Shown piece by piece: positions 51,322-61,003 of a DNA stretch of 64,000 bases. Source of the DNA: Sphingobacterium sp. SRCM116780. Lineage in GTDB: Bacteria > Bacteroidota > Bacteroidia > Sphingobacteriales > Sphingobacteriaceae. Under the pieces are notes generated by a model that saw only the letters and a program-made list of their open reading frames with translations, did no database searches and was not told where the DNA came from. The DNA lies in NCBI RefSeq assembly GCF_021442025.1, contig NZ_CP090446.1, positions 3,534,001 through 3,598,000 on the forward strand, written 5' to 3'. Numbering within the stretch: position 1 is the first letter of the stretch; every line of letters starts with the position of its first letter. Made by a program: the position numbers and the translations under genes.

Positions 51322-51451
51322 TTATAAATTCCAGTCTAATTTGCTTCAATCTGACATACAGATATAAACAAAAATAGGTATTTAAAATCCTTATTAATAA
51401 CACGGACTAAGAAAAGCCTAATATTTTACAAATTCTTAATAATTTGGCAAT

Positions 51452-53056
51452 TTAATAACCAACACCTGTTCTCCTTGGTTGTCTAATCGGGGGCCAAACA
51501 CCTGGTTTGCCGTCGCTTCCCAATGGCAAGACACGTTGTTCTCGATCGACTAACTTAGGCTCTTCGGAAGCTTTATAAGCCATCACAGCAGTAAGGATAA
51601 CATTGTACTTCAGATCATCAAATACGAGCTTGTCATAGGTGTCTAAATTGGTATGCCAAGTATTATTAAAGTAACCCCATGATAAAGAGCTCAACATAAA
51701 GGAGGGTACTCCTGCTGCCACAAAAGAAGAATGGTCTGACCCTCCTCCTCCTGGAAGACCGGGAAATTCAGTTTTGATATCTTTCGTAACGGCTGTGGGT
51801 ACAGCAGAGATCCAACGAGAGATAAAATCATAGGCATGAACAAAGCCTGAACCATTAATTCTTTCTACTCGACCTGTACCATTATCTAAATTAAAAACGG
51901 CTTGTGTCTTTTCGATGATATCTGGATTATCCAATACAAAAGAACGAGAACCATTTAACCCCTGCTCTTCACTTCCCCACAAACCAATCAAAATCGTTCG
52001 CTTAGGATTGGGTACTATTTTTTTCAATATACGCGCAACTTCCATCATCGCAATCGTTCCGGTTCCATTGTCTGTTGCTCCAGAACCACCTTCCCAAGAA
52101 TCAAGGTGTGCTGAAAGAATAACATATTCATTGGGAAATTCACTTCCCTTAATTTCTGCAATTGTATTAAATGAAGGGACATTACCCAAGTCTTTTGAAG
52201 CGGTCTCTACGCTAACCTTCGGTTTAATTCCTTTTTCTGCAAGACGATATAACATGGCATAGTCTTCTAACGAAATATCCAAAGATGGGGCTTTATATGA
52301 TCGTGCTCCAAATATTTTATTTGCCCCAAATTCTCTGGACCAATTACTGGTCAAAATACCTACTGCTCCAGCATCTTCTAAAGCTGAAGGAAGAGCATTA
52401 GCAGACATGCCCGAAGCTTTGATACGGTTGTTCCACAAAACGGTTAAAGAATCTCGCGACTTGTTCATTTTTTCAATAGACTGCTTTGTTCCAAACTCTT
52501 CCCAATTGTGATCAGGACGACCTGTGGGTTGTGGCATGGAGATCATCACGAATTTCCCTTTCACGGAAGGTAACCAATTGTTAAAAGATAAAGAGTCCTT
52601 CACGTCTGGAAGTGCGATCACCTCTCCTTGTATACTTTTTCCCTTTGTACTCGGACTCCATGCGAGCTGTGTCCCTGCTAATGTCTTTACACGAGGTGCC
52701 ATCATATCGATATGCGAAATCCCACGTTCCCAACCTCTCCACTCACCAAACTTCTGATTCTGAGCAGCGATACCCCAACTTTCAAACTTGGCTAATGCCC
52801 ATTCATTCGCACGGGTCATTCCAGGTGTACCCACTAAACGCGGTCCCACAACGTCTAATAATTCAAAAGCGAGGGATTCTAAATGAGAATTTTGATTCGC
52901 TTCCTCAACAATTTTTTTAACAATTGGTTCTAATACCTGTAGTTCTTGCGGAGATCTACTTTGTGCAAATCCATTTTCCGTAGCTAAAAAGCTTAAAAAC
53001 AAGGTATATAATAAGATTCTTTTTGATGAAATATAGTTTAGGTTAGTTTTTCTCAT
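51452..53056 (-). CDS. M28 family metallopeptidase (carboxypeptidase Q-like)
   Basis: A 534-residue exported zinc peptidase (signal peptide about 1-31). A protease-associated-type insert (about 120-290) precedes the catalytic M28 core: ILSAHLDSWEGGSGATDNGTG gives ligands H and D, LIGLWGSEEQGLNGS the catalytic and ligand glutamates, VFNLDNGTG an aspartate, and NTWHTNLDTYDKL the final histidine. Relatives (PGCP/carboxypeptidase Q, aminopeptidase Y type) release amino acids from small peptides in the periplasm or outside. It is a single gene; its 5' region up to 53266 holds nothing obvious. Confidence 0.9.
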   Translation of the reverse strand: MRKTNLNYISSKRILLYTLFLSFLATENGFAQSRSPQELQVLEPIVKKIVEEANQNSHLESLAFELLDVVGPRLVGTPGMTRANEWALAKFESWGIAAQNQKFGEWRGWERGISHIDMMAPRVKTLAGTQLAWSPSTKGKSIQGEVIALPDVKDSLSFNNWLPSVKGKFVMISMPQPTGRPDHNWEEFGTKQSIEKMNKSRDSLTVLWNNRIKASGMSANALPSALEDAGAVGILTSNWSREFGANKIFGARSYKAPSLDISLEDYAMLYRLAEKGIKPKVSVETASKDLGNVPSFNTIAEIKGSEFPNEYVILSAHLDSWEGGSGATDNGTGTIAMMEVARILKKIVPNPKRTILIGLWGSEEQGLNGSRSFVLDNPDIIEKTQAVFNLDNGTGRVERINGSGFVHAYDFISRWISAVPTAVTKDIKTEFPGLPGGGGSDHSSFVAAGVPSFMLSSLSWGYFNNTWHTNLDTYDKLVFDDLKYNVILTAVMAYKASEEPKLVDREQRVLPLGSDGKPGVWPPIRQPRRTGVGY

Positions 53057-53266
53057 AATAATATCTTTAGTGTTTTAATAAGAGGTTACAATAAAAATCG
53101 AAAATTATATTGACAATATATACTTTGCACTAATTTTATTACGAAAGAAGTTTCACAACGATTTGTACTTATAAACGTTAATAGCATAAAAACAGAGGGC
53201 ATCTATGTGTTGACCAATCGCTGGTGAATATGTTACAAAATAGCTATAAGAGGAAGTAAAACTTAA

Positions 53267-53296
53267 CAAAAAAAGCCTCCGATTTCTCGAAGGCTT
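53267..53296 (-). terminator. Terminator of typA
   Basis: Minus strand AAGCCTTCGA-GAAA-TCGGAGGCTT (10-bp stem with one G-T pair, GNRA-type GAAA loop), followed by TTTTT. 25 bp after the typA stop. Confidence 0.87.
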
Positions 53297-53321
53297 CCCT
53301 ATTATCATTTATCCAATACGC

Positions 53322-55127
53322 TTATTGGAATTTTTTTCCATTTACTTTACGTTCATTCTCTGTTAAGTAGATCTTACGTAAACGAGTAGATAAAGGTGTT
53401 ACCTCGATGTACTCATCTGCTTGGATATATTCCATAGATTCCTCTAAAGAGAATTTAATTGCTGGAGCGATACGTGTGTTATCATCTGTACCAGAAGCAC
53501 GCATATTTGTTAATTGCTTTCCTTTAACGATGTTAATGGTTAAATCGTTATCACGGATATGCTCACCTAAGATTTGTCCTTCATAAATATCCACTCCTGG
53601 ATCAACGAAGAATCTACCACGATCTTGTAATTTATCGATAGAATAAGCTGTTGTAGTACCTTTATCTAAAGAGATTAATACACCATGCAAACGTCCAGGG
53701 ATTGTACCTTTCCAAGGCTCGTAACCTTTCAAACGGTGTGCCATTACAGCTTCACCAGCAGTAGCAGTCAATACGTTGTTACGTAAACCAATGATACCAC
53801 GAGAAGGGATTTCGAACTCTAAGTGTTGCATTTCACCTTTTGTTTCCATAATCAATAACTCACCTTTACGTTGTGTTACCAATTCGATTACTTTACCAGA
53901 AACTTCAGCAGGAACATCTACAACCAATACCTCTACTGGCTCACATTTCTTACCATCAATTTCTTTCAAGATAACTTGCGGTTGACCTACTTGCAATTCG
54001 TAACCTTCACGACGCATTGTTTCGATCAATACGGATAAATGGAGAATACCACGACCATATACTAACCATGCATCAGGTGATTCTGTAGGAACTACACGTA
54101 ATGCTAAGTTTTTCTCTAATTCTTTTTGTAAACGATCATGAATATGACGAGAAGTAACTAATTTACCTTCTTTACCAAAGAAAGGAGAGTTATTAATCGT
54201 GAACAACATGTTCATTGTAGGCTCATCGATATGGATTACTTCTAATTGCTCTGGGTTTTCAAAATCAGCGATAGTATCACCAATATCAAAACCTTCGATA
54301 CCAACTACAGCACAAATATCACCACATAAAACCTCCGTAACACGACGACGACCTAAACCTTCGAACGTATGTAATTCTTTCACACGAGATTTAACGATTT
54401 TGCCATCACGTTTCATCAATGAGATGGGTTGACCTTCTTTGATTGTTCCGCGTGCAACACGTCCAATTGCGATACGACCTACGAAAGTAGAGTAATCTAA
54501 AGATGTAATTTGCATTTGCAAAGTACCTTCATAAAAAGGAGATGGTGGAAAATGAGAGATGATCGCATCTAATAATTCAGATACATCTTCTTTTGGCTCT
54601 TTCCAATCTGTTGACATCCAACCATTTTTCGAAGATCCGTATAAAACAGGGAATGCTAATTGTTCTTCTGTAGCATCTAAGCTAAAGAACAGATCAAATA
54701 CATTCTCATAAACCTCTTCAGGACGACAGTTTTCTTTGTCTACTTTATTAACAACAACTAGGGGTTTCAAACCTAAAGCTAAGGCTTTTTGCGTTACGAA
54801 ACGTGTTTGAGGCATTGGGCCTTCAAAAGCATCTACCAATAACACAACACCATCAGCCATTTTCAATACACGCTCAACTTCACCACCAAAATCGGCGTGA
54901 CCAGGAGTATCAATTACGTTGATTTTTACACCTTTATATTGAACAGAAACGTTTTTAGCAACGATTGTAATACCGCGTTCACGTTCTAAATCATTGTTAT
55001 CTAGAATTAAATCACCTGTACCATCATTGTCTCTAAAAAGATTAGTGAAGTGTAAGATTTTGTCTACCAACGTAGTTTTACCGTGATCGACGTGAGCGAT
55101 AATCGCTATATTTCTAATATTTTGCAT
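53322..55127 (-). CDS. typA: Ribosome-associated translational GTPase TypA/BipA
   Basis: A 601-residue GTPase of usual length. The P-loop is AHVDHGKT (11-18), G2 in RGITI, G3 in DTPGHADF and G4 in VVNKVDKE. EF-G-like domains III and V follow, then the BipA-specific C-terminal domain (RGIIGLRNNVLTATAGEAVM, KGKQLTNMRASGTDD). It binds ribosomes under stress or cold and helps 50S assembly. Codon use is strongly biased, as in highly expressed genes. It has its own TAnnTTTG box and a strong terminator, so it is monocistronic. Confidence 0.95.
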   Translation of the reverse strand: MQNIRNIAIIAHVDHGKTTLVDKILHFTNLFRDNDGTGDLILDNNDLERERGITIVAKNVSVQYKGVKINVIDTPGHADFGGEVERVLKMADGVVLLVDAFEGPMPQTRFVTQKALALGLKPLVVVNKVDKENCRPEEVYENVFDLFFSLDATEEQLAFPVLYGSSKNGWMSTDWKEPKEDVSELLDAIISHFPPSPFYEGTLQMQITSLDYSTFVGRIAIGRVARGTIKEGQPISLMKRDGKIVKSRVKELHTFEGLGRRRVTEVLCGDICAVVGIEGFDIGDTIADFENPEQLEVIHIDEPTMNMLFTINNSPFFGKEGKLVTSRHIHDRLQKELEKNLALRVVPTESPDAWLVYGRGILHLSVLIETMRREGYELQVGQPQVILKEIDGKKCEPVEVLVVDVPAEVSGKVIELVTQRKGELLIMETKGEMQHLEFEIPSRGIIGLRNNVLTATAGEAVMAHRLKGYEPWKGTIPGRLHGVLISLDKGTTTAYSIDKLQDRGRFFVDPGVDIYEGQILGEHIRDNDLTINIVKGKQLTNMRASGTDDNTRIAPAIKFSLEESMEYIQADEYIEVTPLSTRLRKIYLTENERKVNGKKFQ

Positions 55128-55159
55128 CCAGCAAGTAAATTTGTTTTAAATTCAGGGTG

Positions 55160-55167
55160 CAAAGATA
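55160..55167 (-). promoter_or_regulatory. Candidate -7 box for typA
   Basis: TATCTTTG on the minus strand, exact TAnnTTTG match, 32 bp ahead of the ATG at 55127. No -33 TTG at 19-bp spacing. Confidence 0.42.
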
Positions 55168-55205
55168 AGTATTTTGCATCACAAATTTATATAACTCTGT
55201 GTATT

Positions 55206-56396
55206 TTATTTGATTACACCTAATTCTTTTCCAACTTTTGTGAATGCAGCTATTGCTTTATCCAAATGGCTAACCTCGTGACCTGCAGAAATTTGAACAC
55301 GAATACGTGCTTTTCCTTGCGGAACAACAGGATAATAGAAGCCAATCACATAGATACCTTCGGCCAACATTTTACTCGCAAATTCTTGCGCCAACTTGGC
55401 ATCATACAGCATAACAGGCACTATAGGATGGAATCCTGGTTTAATATCAAAACCTGCTGCGGTCATTTTTTCACGGAAATAAGTCGTGTTTGACTCTAAT
55501 TTATCACGTAAATCTGTGGTCTCACTTAGCATATCCAATACCGCTACAGAAGCGCCCGCGATAGCTGGGGCCAAAGTATTCGAAAATAAATATGGACGAG
55601 AACGTTGACGTAACATATCAATAATTTCTTTACGGCCAGAAGTAAAACCTCCCGATGCACCGCCTAATGCTTTACCCAATGTTCCTGTGATAATATCAAC
55701 ACGGTCAATTACATTGTACAATTCATGTGTACCACGACCTGTTTTACCAATAAAACCAGTACAATGTGATTCATCAATCATCACTAAAGCTTCGTATTTA
55801 TCTGCTAGATCACAAATTTGATCTAAAGGAGCGACAGAACCATCCATAGAGAAAGCCCCGTCGGTTACAATGATACGGTGACGTGCACCTGAAGCGGCTT
55901 GTAGTTGTGCTTCTAGATCAGCCATATCGGCATTCTTATAACGAAAACGTTGTGCCTTACACAAACGAACACCATCGATAATGGAAGCGTGATTCAATTC
56001 ATCTGAAATGATAGCATCTTCAGCTCCTAATAAGGGTTCAAATACACCTCCATTAGCATCGAAAGCTGCTGCATATAAAATCGTATCTTCTGTTCCTAAA
56101 AATTTAGAAATTTTTGCTTCCAACTCTTTGTGAACATCCTGCGTTCCACAAATAAAACGTACAGAAGACATACCATAGCCATGTGAGTCAATCGCTTTCT
56201 TTGCAGCTTCCGTTACTTTTGGATGTGATGATAATCCTAAGTAGTTATTTGCACAAAAATTGATGACATCTTCACCAGTACTCACTTTAATGTCAGCACC
56301 TTGAGGCGTAGTAATTACGCGTTCTTCTTTATACAAACCAGCTTCTTTAATCGCTGCCAATTCTTTCTGCAATGCAGGTTGAAGAGTTTTATACAT
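55206..56396 (-). CDS. kbl: Glycine C-acetyltransferase (2-amino-3-ketobutyrate CoA ligase)
   Basis: A 396-residue PLP enzyme of the alpha-oxoamine synthase family. Key points are [36 protein letters not shown] (KBL-specific), [20 protein letters not shown] and PLP-lysine K242 in [15 protein letters not shown]. It splits 2-amino-3-ketobutyrate with CoA to glycine and acetyl-CoA, the second step of threonine breakdown. The usual partner threonine dehydrogenase gene is not in the window. Two related families (8-amino-7-oxononanoate synthase, serine palmitoyltransferase) lack this exact [11 protein letters not shown] block. Confidence 0.93.
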   Translation of the reverse strand: MYKTLQPALQKELAAIKEAGLYKEERVITTPQGADIKVSTGEDVINFCANNYLGLSSHPKVTEAAKKAIDSHGYGMSSVRFICGTQDVHKELEAKISKFLGTEDTILYAAAFDANGGVFEPLLGAEDAIISDELNHASIIDGVRLCKAQRFRYKNADMADLEAQLQAASGARHRIIVTDGAFSMDGSVAPLDQICDLADKYEALVMIDESHCTGFIGKTGRGTHELYNVIDRVDIITGTLGKALGGASGGFTSGRKEIIDMLRQRSRPYLFSNTLAPAIAGASVAVLDMLSETTDLRDKLESNTTYFREKMTAAGFDIKPGFHPIVPVMLYDAKLAQEFASKMLAEGIYVIGFYYPVVPQGKARIRVQISAGHEVSHLDKAIAAFTKVGKELGVIK

Positions 56397-56512
56397 AATA
56401 GTTCAAAATTTTCTACAATAATAAGACTTTATAAGAAGATTTTTCTTAGGCAATACATGAAGTTTGTGTTATTAATGGACAAAGCGTGCGTTAAACCGTT
56501 TGCACAATTTTA

Positions 56513-57760
56513 TTATTCATAACGTAAAGCTTCAACAGGATCTAGTTTTGATGCTTTTGAGGCAGGGTAATAGCCTGAAATCATGCCCACGATAACACAA
56601 ACTGTGAATCCTAAAAAGATCCAATTCCATGGTACAATAAAGGAGGCCCCTAATTGTAAAGCAAGTGCATTGCCAATAACAATACCCAACAAAATTCCAG
56701 CAGCACCACCTATCAAACAAATGACAACAGCTTCTATTAAAAATTGCTTTCTAATCACGGATGGTGTTGCTCCAATTGCTTTTCGAATCCCGATCTCTCG
56801 TGTTCGTTCTGTTACGGATACCAGCATGATATTCATCAAGCCAATAGATGCTCCTATTAACGTGATTAGTGCAATAACGACAGCTCCCATGGTCACGATC
56901 ACCATATTCTGCAATAAGATCTGCGCCACCGCATCAGACTTTGTAATTTCAAAATCGGAACCTTGCTTGGCTGTTAATCCCCGAATATTTCGAAAAACAA
57001 TAGTCGCTTCGCCCACAGCTGCTTCTAAACGAATAGGATCATTAGAAGATACCGTAATGGTATAGGATGGCTCCTGCCCCCCCATTACTGTCCTTGCTTT
57101 TGTTAACGGAATAAAACAAGCTTTATCTGCTCCCATTCCAGCACTTGACCCTTTATTTTTTAGTACGCCTATCACCTGATAGCGTACCCCCCCAATCGTC
57201 ATAAATTCTCCGATTGGATTAACTGTTCCTTTGAATATTTTTTGATACACCTCATCACCAATAATGACGACAGAATTTCCAATAAAAACATCTCTAGCTG
57301 TAAAGTTACGTCCTAAAGCTAGATTATAGCCCGAAGTCTTTAAATAGGCTTCATCTGTACCAATGACACCAATATTTGGATTTGTTTTCTCTGATTTATA
57401 TTTGGCTGTTGCTGCCCAAGAGACATTCGCACTTATCGAAGTAACCGCATCAAAATTGAACTGTTCTTTAAAGCTAGATGCTTCACGGTACGTAATAGCG
57501 GAATAAACTTTAGATCGTTCACCACTATTTCCAATTCGTACATTTAAACCTCGATTTCGAATATTAAAAGAATTAGATCCCATGGAAGAAAAAGAATCTG
57601 TCAAAGAGGATTTAATGGCGTCAATAGAGGTTAATACGCCTATCAATGCTGTAATACCTATGGCAATAATAAGTGCTGTTAAAAATGTACGCAACTTATT
57701 GCCCACAATAGATTGTAAAGCAAGTTTTATATTCTCAGAATAGGACATTTTAACAGCCAT
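56513..57760 (-). CDS. MacB/FtsX-type ABC transporter permease
   Basis: A 415-residue permease of the MacB/LolE type. One N-terminal helix ([20 protein letters not shown], about 22-42), a periplasmic MacB core domain (about 45-280) and three C-terminal helices (about 285-310, 330-360, 375-405) with the FtsX domain motif [14 protein letters not shown]. The end [19 protein letters not shown] is the family hallmark. It should work with an ATPase and an adaptor, but neither is encoded next to it. The start may be the ATG at 57748 ([11 protein letters not shown]), four codons in; I kept the longer frame. Confidence 0.9.
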   Translation of the reverse strand: MAVKMSYSENIKLALQSIVGNKLRTFLTALIIAIGITALIGVLTSIDAIKSSLTDSFSSMGSNSFNIRNRGLNVRIGNSGERSKVYSAITYREASSFKEQFNFDAVTSISANVSWAATAKYKSEKTNPNIGVIGTDEAYLKTSGYNLALGRNFTARDVFIGNSVVIIGDEVYQKIFKGTVNPIGEFMTIGGVRYQVIGVLKNKGSSAGMGADKACFIPLTKARTVMGGQEPSYTITVSSNDPIRLEAAVGEATIVFRNIRGLTAKQGSDFEITKSDAVAQILLQNMVIVTMGAVVIALITLIGASIGLMNIMLVSVTERTREIGIRKAIGATPSVIRKQFLIEAVVICLIGGAAGILLGIVIGNALALQLGASFIVPWNWIFLGFTVCVIVGMISGYYPASKASKLDPVEALRYE

Positions 57761-57840
57761 AGCAGTTCTATTGATATTAATTCTGTTGCTGAAATTACTG
57801 CTATTAAATTAATTATACAATGTTTTTAAAAATTAAGACT

Positions 57841-57880
57841 TCAAAAAAAGAAAAAGCGCTCTTAAAATAAGTAGCGCTTT
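57841..57880 (-). terminator. Terminator of the DUF2147 gene
   Basis: Stem AAAGCGCT / AGCGCTTT with further CTTA/TAAG pairing inside. On the minus strand it is followed by a T-rich tract. Located 20 bp after the DUF2147 stop. Confidence 0.77.
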
Positions 57881-57899
57881 CCTTTTCTAGCTTAAAATA

Positions 57900-58328
57900 T
57901 TAATTAATTTTTTTCCAGGTCTCAGTCCGTCCAAATAAACTCACACCGACATAGCCACGAATATCCAACTTATTATTTCCCTGTAAGGTCATCTTACAGC
58001 TATATGTTTTTCCTGATTTAGGGTCATAGATTTTACCATCGCTAAAAACATCTCCATCCTTAGAGAAATTAGTCAAAATCTCCAAACCTTGAGTTTGTCT
58101 ACTTTGCAAACTCTTTTCTGGGTTCTTCGTATCTTTTTTAGGATGTCCTTGTGCATCATTCGGTTCTTTTAACCAATATAATCTACCAAAGTATTTATCT
58201 CCTTTTTTGTAGATTTCTATTCTTCCTTCTCCGCTAGGATTTTGCCATTTCCCAATAATAGGATCCGATTGAGCGAAAATTGCCAGTGATGTAAACAACA
58301 TCATTAGCGTCATGATCATTTTTTTCAT
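57900..58328 (-). CDS. DUF2147 domain exported protein
   Basis: A 142-residue protein with signal peptide (about 1-20, ending IFAQS) and a DUF2147 beta-barrel-like domain: DPIIGKWQNPSGEGRIEIYK, GDKYFGRLYWLKEPNDAQGH, GKIYDPKSGKTYSCKMTL and LDIRGYVGVSLFGRTETWKK. The fold is lipocalin-like and the function is unknown. A 20-bp perfect dyad lies 38 bp upstream of its start, in the promoter region shared with the divergent holin-family gene, so stress or starvation control is possible. Confidence 0.88.
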   Translation of the reverse strand: MKKMIMTLMMLFTSLAIFAQSDPIIGKWQNPSGEGRIEIYKKGDKYFGRLYWLKEPNDAQGHPKKDTKNPEKSLQSRQTQGLEILTNFSKDGDVFSDGKIYDPKSGKTYSCKMTLQGNNKLDIRGYVGVSLFGRTETWKKIN

Positions 58329-58366
58329 ACTGTTTATTTATAATTGTTAGATGAATTTACAAAAAA

Positions 58367-58386
58367 ATATTATGCCTGCATAATAT
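58367..58386. promoter_or_regulatory. Perfect dyad in the divergent promoter region (candidate operator)
   Basis: ATATTATGC-CT-GCATAATAT, 9-bp perfect arms with a 2-bp centre, between the DUF2147 gene and the holin-family gene. The symmetry is that of a dimeric regulator site. No regulator gene is adjacent. Confidence 0.45.
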
Positions 58387-58525
58387 ATAAACTATTTAAT
58401 CTATTAAACTCAAAATAATACGAAAAGTTTAATCGGTTTATATTCCTATTTCGCATATTTCTTCTTTGTAATTTGGCATCGCATTTGATATATTTTTATT
58501 ACGAATTAACTAAAATTATAATATC

Positions 58526-58876
58526 ATGAAATTTATTATTAGCCTACTTATTACAGGTATAGTCATAGCATTAGCTGCTTATATATCTCCTGGAGTACAT
58601 GTTGAAAGCTTCCTATGGGCTATTGTAACAGGTCTTGTTATTGGATTTGTTAACGCAACTGTTGGATCCATTTTGAGATTATTCACTTTTCCACTGAATT
58701 GGCTAACACTTGGATTGGTTTCTTTTATCATTACGGTGTTAATGATTTTATTAACAGACTCCCTATTAGGTTCAAAATTTGATGTCTCTGGTTTTTGGAC
58801 AGCAGCTCTTTTTGCAATCGTAGTTGCTGTATTAGAAATGATCGTTGGAAAGTTATTTCCAAGTAAAAAAGATTAA
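58526..58876 (+). CDS. Holin-4 superfamily (DUF360-type) membrane protein
   Basis: A 116-residue protein with four membrane segments (about 2-22, 28-50, 57-78, 88-108). It has the family motifs PGVHVESFLWAIVTGLVIGF, VNATVGSILRLFTFPLNWLT and a conserved late TAALFAIVVAVLEM helix. Pfam calls it phage holin 4, superfamily IV, but the family is a widespread chromosomal membrane protein without a proven lysis role. No phage genes are near. A possible promoter (TTTG, 20 bp, TATATTTT at 58489) lies upstream; a strong terminator follows. Confidence 0.87.
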   Translation: MKFIISLLITGIVIALAAYISPGVHVESFLWAIVTGLVIGFVNATVGSILRLFTFPLNWLTLGLVSFIITVLMILLTDSLLGSKFDVSGFWTAALFAIVVAVLEMIVGKLFPSKKD

Positions 58877-58891
58877 AATAAAACTTTTTAA

Positions 58892-58931
58892 AACAAAAGG
58901 CTTCCTACTGAACACAGGAAGCCTTTTGTTT
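58892..58931 (+). terminator. Terminator of the holin-family gene
   Basis: Perfect 15-bp stem AACAAAAGGCTTCCT / AGGAAGCCTTTTGTT with a 9-nt loop, the right arm ending in T-rich sequence followed by more T. Confidence 0.87.
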
Positions 58932-58994
58932 TTAATTAATTTATATTTCTTATCTTGTTAATCGCAGTAAATTAGTACTAGAAAGAGAATTATT

Positions 58995-60899
58995 ATGTGC
59001 GAAAATTCAATTGATCATCATGAACACCTTCAGGAAAACAAACCTTGGTATCGAGAGAAAATAGACCTTATTCTTTCTTTTCTTATTTTAATGGGTTTAC
59101 TTGCGCTAACGTATATTTTTAAGGTTTCGTTACCCGATAAGGTAAAATTTGCCTGCTGTCTAGCCGCTTATTTTTTAGCAGGCCTGCCTGTATTAAAACT
59201 TGCTCTTCGAAAAAGTATCCGAGGCGATTTCTTTAATGAATTTGTCCTGATGACAGTTGCTACAATTGGAGCATTTGCAATTGGAGAATACGAAGAAGGA
59301 GTTGCAGTAATGCTATTCTACCAGGTCGGGGAATGGTTTCAGGATACCGCTGTGGACCGCGCTAAAGGCAATATCAAATCACTTTTAGATATAAGACCCG
59401 AGTCTGTAACAGTCATTAGGAATAATACAGAGATGGAAACTCACCCTAAGGAAATTAACATTGATGAAATCATCCTAGTAAAAGCTGGAGAAAAAGTCGC
59501 TTTAGATGGGCTCTTAGAAACCGAAGCTGCTGCTTTCAATACTGCTGCTTTGACTGGTGAGAGTAAACCTGACACGAAATATAAGGGAGATGAAGTACTG
59601 GCTGGTATGATCAACCTCAATACCGTGAGTAAAGTACGCGTAACAAGCCTGTTTAAAGACAGTAAGCTAAGCAAAATACTCGAAATGGTTCAAGATGCTA
59701 CGGCTAGAAAATCACAGACACAGCTATTCATTACTAAATTTTCTAAGATTTATGTTCCTGTTGTTTTCGCCTTAGCCATTTCTGTTTGTCTATTACCTTA
59801 TTTCTTTGTCGCAGATTATTCGTTTAGAGAATGGTTCTATAGAGGCCTTGTCTTTCTAGTGATCAGCTGTCCATGTGCTTTAGTTGTTTCTATTCCATTG
59901 GGATATTTTGGAGGGATTGGTTTAGCTTCCCGCAATGGGATTCTTTTTAAAGGAGGTAATTTTTTAGACGCGATTAGCACCATCGATACAGTAGTTATGG
60001 ATAAGACAGGTACACTTACCAAAGGAGTATTTGAGGTGAAGGATGTTGTAGTGGCAACAGCTATATCTGAAGAGGATTTCATTCGGTATGCTAAATCCAT
60101 TGAATCGCAGTCGACACATCCTATTGCTAGTGCTATTCGACGTTATCGCCAAGATATCAACAGCAGTTTTTCAATCGATCATGTGGAGGAAATAGCAGGT
60201 CATGGCCTGAAGGCGATCATTCAAAACAAAACGATCTTAGCTGGAAACAGCAAGCTATTAGATAAGTATCAAATTAAATATCCCTCAGAAATCAATACCA
60301 TTGTCGATTCCATTGTTATTCTTGCCATAGAGCATCAATATGTGGGTTATATTACTGTTGCTGATCAGATCAAAGAAGAAGCTGGGTCTGTTATTCAAAG
60401 CATGAAAGAACAGGGGCTTTATACAGTCATGTTATCTGGAGACAAACAATCCGTTGTCGACGAAGCTGCTCGTCAATTAAAAATTGACAAGGCCTATGGC
60501 AACTTATTACCAGAGGATAAAGTAAAACATGTACAAGAGCTTTTGGATGCTCGTAGAAAAGTCGCTTTTGCAGGCGATGGTGTTAATGACGCTCCTGTTG
60601 TTGCATTAGCTCATGTCGGTATTGCAATGGGTGGACTTGGTGCAGATGCAACGATCGAAACGGCTGATATCGTCATCCAAAATGATGAGCCAGATAAAAT
60701 ACTATCAGCCATAAAAATCGGAAAAATAACCCGTCAGATTGTTTGGCAGAACATCATCTTAGCTTTATCGGTTAAAGTTATCGTGCTCATTTTAGGTGCT
60801 GGTGGTATCGCGAATCTATGGGAAGCTGTAATTGCAGATGTCGGTGTGGCGTTGGTCGCTATTCTAAATGCCGTACGTATTCAAAACATGAAGGTTTAA
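58995..60899 (+). CDS. Zn2+/Cd2+-type heavy-metal P-type ATPase
   Basis: A 634-residue P1B ATPase. It has a short His-rich N-terminus (CENSIDHHEH) instead of a full HMA domain, then membrane helices, actuator domain (LTGESKPD), metal-site CPC at 292-294 (VISCPCALVVS), phosphorylation site D336 in MDKTGTLTKG, and hinge GDGVNDAPVVALAH. The last helices carry K (LALSVKVIVLI) and D (AVIADVGVALVAI), as in the ZntA/CadA (P1B-2) group. It exports Zn2+, Cd2+ or Pb2+ from the cytoplasm. No ArsR/MerR/Fur regulator gene is adjacent. Confidence 0.92.
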   Translation: MCENSIDHHEHLQENKPWYREKIDLILSFLILMGLLALTYIFKVSLPDKVKFACCLAAYFLAGLPVLKLALRKSIRGDFFNEFVLMTVATIGAFAIGEYEEGVAVMLFYQVGEWFQDTAVDRAKGNIKSLLDIRPESVTVIRNNTEMETHPKEINIDEIILVKAGEKVALDGLLETEAAAFNTAALTGESKPDTKYKGDEVLAGMINLNTVSKVRVTSLFKDSKLSKILEMVQDATARKSQTQLFITKFSKIYVPVVFALAISVCLLPYFFVADYSFREWFYRGLVFLVISCPCALVVSIPLGYFGGIGLASRNGILFKGGNFLDAISTIDTVVMDKTGTLTKGVFEVKDVVVATAISEEDFIRYAKSIESQSTHPIASAIRRYRQDINSSFSIDHVEEIAGHGLKAIIQNKTILAGNSKLLDKYQIKYPSEINTIVDSIVILAIEHQYVGYITVADQIKEEAGSVIQSMKEQGLYTVMLSGDKQSVVDEAARQLKIDKAYGNLLPEDKVKHVQELLDARRKVAFAGDGVNDAPVVALAHVGIAMGGLGADATIETADIVIQNDEPDKILSAIKIGKITRQIVWQNIILALSVKVIVLILGAGGIANLWEAVIADVGVALVAILNAVRIQNMKV

Positions 60900-60952
60900 G
60901 AATCTATTAAAGTCGGAATCGCAATCGCGCAGACTGAATAATTAAAGCTCAT

Positions 60953-60986
60953 AAAAAAGGCTTTCCAATTGTGGAAAGCCTTTTCA
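60953..60986. terminator. Bidirectional terminator between the P-ATPase and NagB/PIG-L genes
   Basis: Perfect stem AAAAGGCTTTCC / GGAAAGCCTTTT, 6-nt loop, between convergent genes, with a T-tract at both 3' sides. Confidence 0.82.
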
Positions 60987-61003
60987 TTATAATTAAAGTC
61001 TCG

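Noticed and set aside
58526..58876. Prophage holin
   Set aside because: No endolysin, structural or integrase genes nearby; the family is common as a chromosomal membrane protein.
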